Positions 46,139 through 52,411 of a DNA stretch of 52,411 bases are shown here, piece after piece (within the stretch, counting starts at the first letter, position 1; every line of letters begins with the position of its first letter). Under the pieces are notes generated by a model, which saw nothing but the letters and a program-made list of their open reading frames with translations, made no database searches and was not told where the DNA came from. The position numbers were made by a program, and so were the translations under genes. The stretch is from positions 1 to 52,411 of the forward strand of contig JAFTFE010000017.1 of assembly GCA_017449765.1 (NCBI GenBank), read 5' to 3'. This DNA comes from Lachnospiraceae bacterium. GTDB taxonomy: Bacteria > Bacillota > Clostridia > Lachnospirales > Lachnospiraceae.

Positions 46139-46208
46139 TCCCCGTTCCCGGGGCAAGAAATATGGGCAAGAAAAGTTTTCGCCCCTGACCCCCGTCCCCG
46201 GGGCGAGT
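46139..46208 (-). repeat. GC-rich dispersed repeat (copies 2 and 3)
   Basis: Two related units: ATCCCCGTTCCCGGGGCAAG (46139-46158) and a fuller one at 46172-46208. The fuller unit matches 16686-16715 in reverse complement with a single mismatch over 30 bp. Lies between the ABC stop and the nitroreductase. Confidence 0.75.
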
Positions 46209-46233
46209 AAAATAAAGAAAAGGAGAATTATTT

Positions 46234-46893
46234 ATGGATATTTTGGAAGCTATTGAAAAGAGACATTCAGTAAGAGTTTATAAGGATGAGCCTATTGCTG
46301 AGGATGTAAAAGAAAAACTTGATGCATTCGTTGAGGAGTGTAGGAAGGAAAGTGGACTTGGTATAAGGATTGCTTATGATTCTCCCGAAATTTTTGGTTC
46401 AGGGATAGCTCATTACGGAAGCTTCAAGAATGCCAATAACGTGATAATTTTATCAGGGAATAAGAATGAGGATATAGATGAGAAGTGCGGATATTATGGC
46501 GAAAAGATAGCATTATATGTTCAGACATTGGGACTTAATACCTGTTGGGCGGCTCTTACGTATAGCAGAGGTAAAGTAAGAAAGATGCTTGATGAGGGAG
46601 AAAAACTCTGTATAGTTATCGCTTTTGGATATGGTGAGACGGATGGTGCAGAGAGAAAGAGTAAGAGTATAGAAGAAGTTGTAGCATCTAAGGGAGAAAT
46701 GCCGGACTGGTTTAAAAAGGGAGTTGAAGCAGCACTTCTTGCTCCGACTGCTGTTAATCAACAGAAGTTTAAGTTTGGAATAAAGGATGGTAAGCCTGTC
46801 GCTGTAGCATCAGGCAGAGGACCTTGTGTTAAGGTTGATTTAGGAATTGCTAAGTACCACTTTGAAGTGGCTTCCGGCAGGAAGGTAGAATAA
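46234..46893 (+). CDS. Nitroreductase-family oxidoreductase
   Basis: 219 aa. FMN-dependent NAD(P)H oxidoreductase; RHSVRVYKDEPI at the N-terminus and LLAPTAVNQQKFKFGI are the FMN-binding landmarks, and the length suits the TM1586-like subgroup. AAAGGAG precedes the ATG. Substrate unknown. It ends before the B12-riboswitch locus. Confidence 0.85.
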   Translation: MDILEAIEKRHSVRVYKDEPIAEDVKEKLDAFVEECRKESGLGIRIAYDSPEIFGSGIAHYGSFKNANNVIILSGNKNEDIDEKCGYYGEKIALYVQTLGLNTCWAALTYSRGKVRKMLDEGEKLCIVIAFGYGETDGAERKSKSIEEVVASKGEMPDWFKKGVEAALLAPTAVNQQKFKFGIKDGKPVAVASGRGPCVKVDLGIAKYHFEVASGRKVE

Positions 46894-46951
46894 AAATATT
46901 CAGGTTAAAATCACTCTTGAATGTGATGATAATTAATTATGTTCAAAAAGA

Positions 46952-46980
46952 TTGATTTATGTCATAAATTGTGCTAATAT
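46952..46980 (+). promoter_or_regulatory. Promoter of the B12-riboswitch transcript
   Basis: TTGATT (46952-46957), 17 nt, TAATAT (46975-46980) with an extended TGC. Start near 46987. Confidence 0.7.
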
Positions 46981-47004
46981 ATGCGAATGAAAATTAGATA
47001 CATG

Positions 47005-47270
47005 CGGTAGTCGGTGCCGATAGACTTGGATTATGATTATATCATTATTGCATGTTGGATATTGCGTACGAAAAGTCTTGAAGTTAAAAGGGAAGCAGGT
47101 GTGAATCCCGCACGATCTCGTCACTGTATTAGAGGAGTATAGGGTATGTGCAATAATATGCGTATTCAAACAGCATATTCTTGCAGCCACTGACAGTTGA
47201 TTTGTTGGGAAGGTATATTCTGTATGATGATTCTTAAGCCAGGAAACCTGCCGATTATTTAGGGTACAGG
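47005..47270 (+). promoter_or_regulatory. Cobalamin riboswitch
   Basis: Conserved elements in order: GGTGCC, AAAAGGGAAGCAGGTG, GAATCCCGCACGAT, CGTCACTGT, GCCACTG, GGGAAGG and the B12 box AGCCAGGAAACCTGCC (47237-47252). A GGTAC/GTACC stem follows. It should turn off the downstream uptake genes when adenosyl- or methylcobalamin is plentiful. Confidence 0.95.
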
Positions 47271-47308
47271 GATAAAATCCCGGATTACGAGGCATTAATC
47301 GTACCGTT

Positions 47309-47340
47309 AAAACACGAATTATTTCGGGTTTCTCTTTTAA
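47309..47340 (+). terminator. Weak terminator following the cobalamin riboswitch
   Basis: AAACACGAA / TTCGGGTTT stem (one A-G mismatch), then CTCTTTT. Confidence 0.5.
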
Positions 47341-47452
47341 TGTCTTTTACTTTTATGTAGGAGACTATTTTATTTTAATGAGAAAACAAACGGATATAAG
47401 TGGATTTTATTTTCGTACTGAATTGTATTACATAGAAGGAGGACATTTATTT

Positions 47453-48493
47453 ATGAAAAAGAAACTTTTGGCACTTGCACTTGCCGGCTGTATGGTACTT
47501 GCTACAGGTTGTGGTAAGGATGATACTGACAAGGAGATTACTACAACAAAAGAGGAGACAACAACAGAGGCAGTTACGGAAGAAGTAACTGAGGAAGCAA
47601 CCGAAGAGGCTACGGAGGAAGCTTCTGATGATGCAGAAGAGGAAGATGAGGATTATACTACAGGTGATGCAAGCCTTGATAATCCTTTGAATCAGGATGA
47701 TATAGGTGAATCAGAGCTTTTGGTTGTAAGCTTCGGTACAAGCTTCAATGACAACAGAAGACTTACAATCGGTGCCATCGAGGGTGCACTTGCTGATGCA
47801 TTTCCTGATTACAGCGTTCGCAGAGGCTTTACAAGTCAGATTATAATCGACCATGTAAAGAGTCGTGACGGTGAGGAAATAGATAATGTAGGAGAGGCTC
47901 TTGACAGAGCTGTGGCAAATGGTGTCAAGACACTTGTTGTTCAGCCTACACATCTTATGGATGGTTATGAGTATAACGACCTTGTTGATGAAATCGGCCA
48001 GTATGCGGATGCATTTGAAACAATAAGTATAGGTGAGCCGCTTCTTACTACAGATGAGGATTTTAAGGCTGTTGCAGAGGCTATTGTTGCGGCTACAAGT
48101 GAGTATGACGATGGCAAGACTGCAATCTGTTTTATGGGACATGGAACCGAGGCTGATTCAAACGGCGTATATGCACATATGCAGGAGATTATAGATGAAC
48201 TCGGTTATGAGAATTATTTTATCGGTACTGTTGAAGCAACTCCAAGCCTTGATGACCTTATAGCTGCAGTAGGCGAGGGTGATTACGAAAGAGTAGTTCT
48301 TGAGCCGCTTATGGTTGTTGCCGGTGACCATGCTAACAATGATATGGCCGGTGATGATGAGGATTCATGGAAATCAACCTTTGAAGCAGAGGGATATGAG
48401 GTTGTATGTGTATTAAGAGGTCTTGGTGAGTTTCCTGATATCCGGCAGCTTTATATTAAACATGCTCAGGAGGCTATAGATAAGCTTAATTAA
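47453..48493 (+). CDS. cbiK: Exported lipoprotein cobaltochelatase (CbiK family)
   Basis: 346 aa. Lipobox VLATGC with acylated Cys20 puts it outside the membrane, on a Thr/Glu-rich linker (about 21-85). The CbiK/HemH-like domain (86-346) keeps ELLVVSFGTSFNDNR, CFMGHGTEADSNGVY (catalytic His in GHGT), GTVEATPS and VAGDHANNDMAGDDEDSW (second catalytic His). CbiK inserts Co2+ into sirohydrochlorin. A Desulfovibrio periplasmic CbiK is known; here B12 control and transport neighbours suggest binding or metalating an imported tetrapyrrole. ATG follows AAGGAGG. Confidence 0.88.
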   Translation: MKKKLLALALAGCMVLATGCGKDDTDKEITTTKEETTTEAVTEEVTEEATEEATEEASDDAEEEDEDYTTGDASLDNPLNQDDIGESELLVVSFGTSFNDNRRLTIGAIEGALADAFPDYSVRRGFTSQIIIDHVKSRDGEEIDNVGEALDRAVANGVKTLVVQPTHLMDGYEYNDLVDEIGQYADAFETISIGEPLLTTDEDFKAVAEAIVAATSEYDDGKTAICFMGHGTEADSNGVYAHMQEIIDELGYENYFIGTVEATPSLDDLIAAVGEGDYERVVLEPLMVVAGDHANNDMAGDDEDSWKSTFEAEGYEVVCVLRGLGEFPDIRQLYIKHAQEAIDKLN

Positions 48494-48499
48494 TTTTTA

Positions 48500-48724
48500 T
48501 ACATAACATGTGAGCAAACAGCTAACAGGTGTCTTTGCAACTTACCAACGATTTGTTAAATCAGGGCATATGCCATCTCTATATTAGCACGAAATCGATA
48601 AACTCGCTTCGCTCAGACATATCGATTTCTGAGCTAATATATTCGATGCCATATTGCTGATTTTACACAAATCGGGTAAAATGTTGCAAAGACACCTGTC
48701 GCTGCTCGCTCACATGTTGCATAA
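48500..48724. repeat. 225-bp imperfect palindrome
   Basis: Arms of about 100 bp, 48500-48599 and 48619-48724, with matching blocks ACATGTGAGC/GCTCACATGT, AGGTGTCTTTGCAAC/GTTGCAAAGACACCT, GATTTGT/ACAAATC, ATATTAGC/GCTAATAT and GAAATCGAT/ATCGATTTC. The loop (AAACTCGCTTCGCTCAGAC) is near 48600-48618. It lies between the CbiK lipoprotein and the next lipoprotein and can form a very long hairpin. Confidence 0.9.
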
Positions 48725-48755
48725 GTTAGAAATAATGATAAAAAGGAAAGTTATG

Positions 48756-49739
48756 ATGAAGAAAACATTTGGTAAGATTATAATTGTTTCATATATCATG
48801 GTATTGGGATTGACCGGATGTACTGATAAAAAGAAGGATGATACCACTGCTGTAAGTGAGACGGAAATAGTATCTGAGGATGCGACTGAGGAAGTTACTA
48901 CAGAGGAAGCAGTTGAAGGAGATAAGGAAGCTGATACAGATGAGGCAACGTCTTCGGATTCTTCGGATAAGGTTGCAGATGCTTCTGAGATGACAACTAT
49001 TGATGAGGTTGTAGAAGAGGGTATGGTTCCTGTATATGCTGACCAGGTTAATGATGGTGTATATGATGTTACTGTATCTTCCAGCTCGTCTATGTTTAAG
49101 ATTGTAAGCTGTGAATTAACTGTTGAGGATGGCAAGATGACAGCGACTATGCATATGAGTGGTACAAGCTATCTTTATCTCTATCCGGGAACAGGTATAG
49201 AAGCAGTAGATGCAGATGAAGCTGATTACATCCCGTTTGATGAAGCGGAGGACGGTTCACACAGCTTTGAATTTCCAGTAGAAGCTTTAGATGAGGGTAT
49301 ACCTTGTGCTGCATACAGCAAGAATAAGGAAAAATGGTACGACAGAACCATACTTTTCCGTGTGGATTCACTTCCTATAGATGCCTTTAAAGAAGGTGTA
49401 TTTACAACTGTTGATTCTCTTGGGCTTTCAGATGGAAATTATTCTGTAGAGGTAAGTCTTGCAGGCGGTTCAGGTAAGGCAAGTGTTGATTCACCTGCTG
49501 ACATTAAGGTAGAAAATGGAGAATGTATCGCAACTATCGTATGGAGCAGTCCTAATTATGATTACATGGTTGTAAACGGTGAGAAATATCTGCCTGTTAA
49601 TACAGAGGGTAATTCTGTATTTGAGATACCTGTAACCATATTTGATAAGAACATGAAGGTTATAGCAGATACAACTGCTATGAGTGAGCCTCATGAGATA
49701 GAATATACACTTTATTTTGATTCGATGACAATTAAGTAA
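48756..49739 (+). CDS. Two-repeat lipoprotein of the corrinoid/tetrapyrrole cluster
   Basis: 327 aa. Lipobox VLGLTGC, acidic linker (about 23-85) and two similar beta-sandwich repeats, about 99-215 (DGVYDVTVSSSSSMFKIVSCELTVEDGK...) and about 225-327 (DGNYSVEVSLAGGSGKASVDSPADIKVENGE...). Each has a YDY/YLY...P block and a final Phe-Asp strand. Shape resembles NEAT-like heme or iron-uptake domains, but I cannot assign a ligand. ATG at 48756 is favoured; 48753 is also possible. It follows the long palindrome. Confidence 0.75.
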   Translation: MKKTFGKIIIVSYIMVLGLTGCTDKKKDDTTAVSETEIVSEDATEEVTTEEAVEGDKEADTDEATSSDSSDKVADASEMTTIDEVVEEGMVPVYADQVNDGVYDVTVSSSSSMFKIVSCELTVEDGKMTATMHMSGTSYLYLYPGTGIEAVDADEADYIPFDEAEDGSHSFEFPVEALDEGIPCAAYSKNKEKWYDRTILFRVDSLPIDAFKEGVFTTVDSLGLSDGNYSVEVSLAGGSGKASVDSPADIKVENGECIATIVWSSPNYDYMVVNGEKYLPVNTEGNSVFEIPVTIFDKNMKVIADTTAMSEPHEIEYTLYFDSMTIK

Positions 49740-49861
49740 TTTTAGGATTTTGATTTATCAAATATATAAAAATAAAATTAAATATACATATCATGATGAA
49801 GTGATAGTGATTTGAAATTAAATAATTAATACTAATAGATAACAGTTATAGGATAATAGTA

Positions 49862-51049
49862 ATGATTAATTATAAGAAAAAAAGTATTAATTTAATATTA
49901 TGCATTCTGTTGATTTTTTCGCTTATGTTGACAGGCTGCGGAGCAAATAAAAAAAGTAATAACGAAGTAAGCAGTGACACAGATGCAATTAATGAAGAAG
50001 CCCCTTTGATAGAGGGGCTTCATTTTAAGGAAATTGTTCCGCTTGATTATGCGGAGTGTTTTACTATTTACAGATATGAGGAAGGTTATTCTCTTATCAG
50101 TATAAGTGACGGAAGAAATTATCTACTTGTGCCGGAGGGTAAGGATGTACCTGAGTGTGCTAAGGATTATTATATAATTAAAAAGCCTGTATCTGATATA
50201 TATCTTGCTTCAACCTCAACTATGGCACTCTTTAACGCTATGGATGCGCTTGATATGGTAGGAACCACATCTCTTAATGCTGATGACTGGCATATAGATG
50301 CCGTAAAGGAAGCTATGGAGGAGGAAAGGATTGTCTTTGCAGGTAAGTATTCGGAGCCTGATTATGAGTATCTGATGGATGATGAATGTAAGCTTGCAAT
50401 AGAAAATACAATGATTCTTCATACCCCTGAGGTTCAGGAAAAATTAGAAGAGCTTGGGATTACTGTTTTTATCGACTGCTCAAGCTATGAGGATCATCCT
50501 CTCGGAAGAAGCGAATGGATAAAGGTTTATGCAGAGATAACAGACAGACAGGACGAGGCAGATGCATTTTTTGCAGAGCAGAAAAAATATGTTGAGGAAC
50601 TTTCGGATTATGAAAGCACAGGAAAGACAGTAGCATATTTTTATATAAATGAATCCGGCTCTGTTGTCGTGCGAAAGACCTCTGACTACATACCAAAGAT
50701 GATTGAGATAGCAGGCGGAGATTACATATTTGATGACCTTGGAGCTGATGATGAAAAGGCATCATCAAGTACGAATATTACTATGGAAGAGTTTTACAAT
50801 ACTGCGAAGGATGTAGACTATCTAATATATAACGCCACTATAGATAATCCGCTTCACAGTATAGATGAATTAATTGATAAAAATGCACTTTTTGCAGAAT
50901 TTAAAGCAGTTAAAAATGATAATGTGTGGTGTACGGAAAAGAATATGTTTCAGGCTACGGATGTTATAGGAAATATAATCGGTGATTTCCATACTGTTTT
51001 TACCGATGATGATGCCGAAACTCTTGAATTTCTTTATAGGATACATTAA
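49862..51049 (+). CDS. Class III substrate-binding lipoprotein (BtuF/FepB type)
   Basis: 395 aa. Lipoprotein with LMLTGC near residue 26. Two lobes joined by a long helix: SDIYLASTSTMALFNAMDALDMVGTTS in the N-lobe and AYFYINESGSVVVRKTSDYIPKMIEIAGGDYIFDDLG in the C-lobe, typical of vitamin B12, heme and siderophore binders. B12-riboswitch control favours corrinoid or a related tetrapyrrole. The permease gene is 237 bp downstream, after the second palindrome. Confidence 0.9.
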   Translation: MINYKKKSINLILCILLIFSLMLTGCGANKKSNNEVSSDTDAINEEAPLIEGLHFKEIVPLDYAECFTIYRYEEGYSLISISDGRNYLLVPEGKDVPECAKDYYIIKKPVSDIYLASTSTMALFNAMDALDMVGTTSLNADDWHIDAVKEAMEEERIVFAGKYSEPDYEYLMDDECKLAIENTMILHTPEVQEKLEELGITVFIDCSSYEDHPLGRSEWIKVYAEITDRQDEADAFFAEQKKYVEELSDYESTGKTVAYFYINESGSVVVRKTSDYIPKMIEIAGGDYIFDDLGADDEKASSSTNITMEEFYNTAKDVDYLIYNATIDNPLHSIDELIDKNALFAEFKAVKNDNVWCTEKNMFQATDVIGNIIGDFHTVFTDDDAETLEFLYRIH

Positions 51050-51080
51050 ATGTGTTTTGATTAATCGAGAGTGTTTTGAC

Positions 51081-51221
51081 AAATTGAGTGTGTAGACAAG
51101 TTTCAACGCAAACACGCTCTCGCTCGATTTTTTACGTAGCGGTACTAAGCTCGAAAATACCTCGCTAAGTACCGACGTAAAAAAGACGGTTTGCTTATGA
51201 AACTGTCTACACACTCAATTT
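51081..51221. repeat. 140-bp imperfect palindrome
   Basis: Outer arms AAATTGAGTGTGTAGACA / TGTCTACACACTCAATTT, then GTTTC/GAAAC, GCAAAC/GTTTGC, TTTTTTACGT/ACGTAAAAAA and CGGTACT/AGTACCG, with a loop near 51150-51160. Perfect over most of each arm. Placed like the 225-bp palindrome but different in sequence. Its last bases run into the -35 of the next promoter. Confidence 0.92.
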
Positions 51222-51248
51222 GATTTACACAGTGAAAAGAGATATAAT
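51220..51248 (+). promoter_or_regulatory. Possible promoter of the permease gene
   Basis: TTGATT (51220-51225), 17 nt, TATAAT (51243-51248), directly after the second palindrome. This would let the permease and ATPase genes be expressed separately from the riboswitch transcript. Confidence 0.55.
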
Positions 51249-51286
51249 TATTTTTGATATGTACTATTTATTTGAGGATATGAAGT

Positions 51287-52339
51287 ATGGTAAAAAAAGA
51301 TAATTCGATTAATTTTGAAAAACATAGTACGAATAGTAAAATTAGATATTCTTTTTTCTTTGTTTTTATGTTTATTCTCTTTATAATTATTACTATTTTG
51401 AATATTAATATCGGTTCGGTTGATATTTCAGTACCGGATATTTTTAAGATTATTTTTTTGAGAGAGGGAGAAAAGGGTTATTATAATATTATCTGGCATA
51501 TCAGACTTCCGAGGATTTGCATGGCTGCGATTTTAGGAGGAGCACTTTCTTTGTCCGGACTTTTGCTTCAAATATTTTTCAATAATCCTATCGCAGGCCC
51601 TTATATACTTGGTATTTCTTCAGGTGCTAAGATGGTGGTTGCGCTTACTCTTGTTTTCTTTCTTGAGAGATTCGGAAGAGTTTCATCCATTTCTCTTGTA
51701 ATTGCGGCATTTGCCGGTTCTATGCTCTCGATAGCATTTATTCTTGTTTTATCCAGATACATTAAGTCTATGTCGGTTCTTATAATCGGCGGTATAATGA
51801 TTAATTATATCTGCTCTGCTATTACGGATTTTATCATAACCTTTGCAAGCGATTCGGATATTATAAATCTTCACGGCTGGTCACTCGGAAGCTTTTCGGC
51901 TTCTAATTGGCGGGATGTTTTTATAGCATTTGTTATAGTAACGATTACATCGATTATTATATTTATACTTGCAAAGCCGATAAGTGCATTTTTGCTCGGA
52001 GAAGCTTATGCAAAAAGTGTAGGTGTAAATATAAGGGTATTCAGGGTTGTGCTTATTCTTTTGTCGAGCGTTCTTTCAGCATGTGTGACAGCTTTTGCAG
52101 GCCCTATATCCTTTGTCGGTATTGCGGTGCCTCATCTTATAAAGAGAGGGCTTCGTACTTCCAAGCCGATAATTGTTATACCGGCTTGCTTTATAGGTGG
52201 AAGTATATTCTGCATGGTATGTGACCTTATAGCGAGGACTGCATTTTCACCGACAGAGCTTAATATAAGCACGGTTACGGCGGTATTTGGTGCACCGATA
52301 GTTATTGCGATGCTGATTAAGGGCAGCAAGAGGGAGTAG
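51287..52339 (+). CDS. FecCD-family ABC transporter permease (BtuC-like)
   Basis: 350 aa, about ten membrane helices. HIRLPRICMAAILGGALSLSGLLLQIFFNNPIAGPYILGISSGA is the FecCD signature and GPISFVGIAVPHLIKRGL the ATPase-contact region. Probably imports what the class III binding protein captures. Its start codon has a weaker site (GAGGATATGAAG). The ATPase starts 3 nt after its stop. Confidence 0.94.
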   Translation: MVKKDNSINFEKHSTNSKIRYSFFFVFMFILFIIITILNINIGSVDISVPDIFKIIFLREGEKGYYNIIWHIRLPRICMAAILGGALSLSGLLLQIFFNNPIAGPYILGISSGAKMVVALTLVFFLERFGRVSSISLVIAAFAGSMLSIAFILVLSRYIKSMSVLIIGGIMINYICSAITDFIITFASDSDIINLHGWSLGSFSASNWRDVFIAFVIVTITSIIIFILAKPISAFLLGEAYAKSVGVNIRVFRVVLILLSSVLSACVTAFAGPISFVGIAVPHLIKRGLRTSKPIIVIPACFIGGSIFCMVCDLIARTAFSPTELNISTVTAVFGAPIVIAMLIKGSKRE

Positions 52340-52342
52340 AAA

Positions 52343-52411
52343 ATGGATTATTATTTAAAGACATCGAAGCTTTCAGTCGGATATAACGGCAAGCCGATTG
52401 TAAAGGATATA
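52343..52411 (+). CDS. ABC transporter ATP-binding protein (FecE/BtuD type), partial
   Basis: Only 23 residues (MDYYLKTSKLSVGYNGKPIVKDI) before the window ends. The SVGYNGKPIVKDI beginning is typical of iron-complex/B12 ABC ATPases, and position after the permease fits. Confidence 0.8.
   Translation, partial: MDYYLKTSKLSVGYNGKPIVKDI

Noticed and set aside
47378-47452. In-frame extension of the CbiK lipoprotein
   Set aside because: Lacks a ribosome site and would bury the lipoprotein signal; AAGGAGG supports 47453.

Overview
The window reads as chromosomal DNA of a low-GC Gram-positive anaerobe, most likely a Lachnospiraceae-type Clostridium. Supporting signs are AGGAGG-type ribosome binding sites, occasional TTG starts, many TTGACA-17-TATAAT promoters, lipobox lipoproteins, a FeoA-FeoA-FeoB operon with a Cys-rich partner, and the DUF5662 and DUF6145 families. 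Gene order looks like ordinary core genome with accessory insertions. No rRNA, tRNA, phage block, transposase or CRISPR array was seen.

Layout. 1-5.9 kb: an ABC-F ATPase (minus strand, cut by the window start), an Rpn-type nuclease homologue that seems to have lost its catalytic segment, an ApbE flavinyltransferase and a nicotinamidase-like hydrolase. 5.3-10.3 kb: DUF5662, dnaE and a SPOUT rRNA methyltransferase. 10.5-16.7 kb is accessory: a large exported protein (thioredoxin-like, Ig-like and DUF5648 parts), HicAB, an XRE regulator, a DUF4143 ATPase and an SSB-like gene whose third codon is a stop. 16.7-21.1 kb: lysine riboswitch-dapA-dapB-DUF6145, coaX and dusB. 21.2-24.6 kb: an AP2-domain protein (minus), a 3D-domain cell-wall protein and thrC. 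24.7-28.1 kb: queD-queE-folE-queC (preQ0 synthesis) followed by a lipid kinase.

28.2-31.9 kb: glmM, a polyprenyl glycosylphosphotransferase and rfbD (cell-surface sugars). 31.9-35.8 kb: feoA-feoA-feoB plus three small metal-related proteins, preceded by two matching 18-bp dyads that look like a metalloregulator operator. 35.9-37.2 kb: a PilZ protein and a putative MetH-activation-like protein. 37.3-42.5 kb: potABCD polyamine transport, then a CcdA/TlpA thiol-redox pair. 42.6-46.9 kb: a giant MacB/FtsX-type ABC protein and a nitroreductase.

46.9 kb to the end: a cobalamin riboswitch heads a tetrapyrrole or corrinoid uptake cluster. It encodes a lipoprotein form of the CbiK cobaltochelatase, a two-repeat lipoprotein, a class III binding protein, a FecCD permease and the start of its ATPase. 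Two very long imperfect palindromes (about 225 bp and 140 bp) split this cluster. The surface-anchored chelatase, the two-repeat lipoprotein and these palindromes are the most unusual part of the window.
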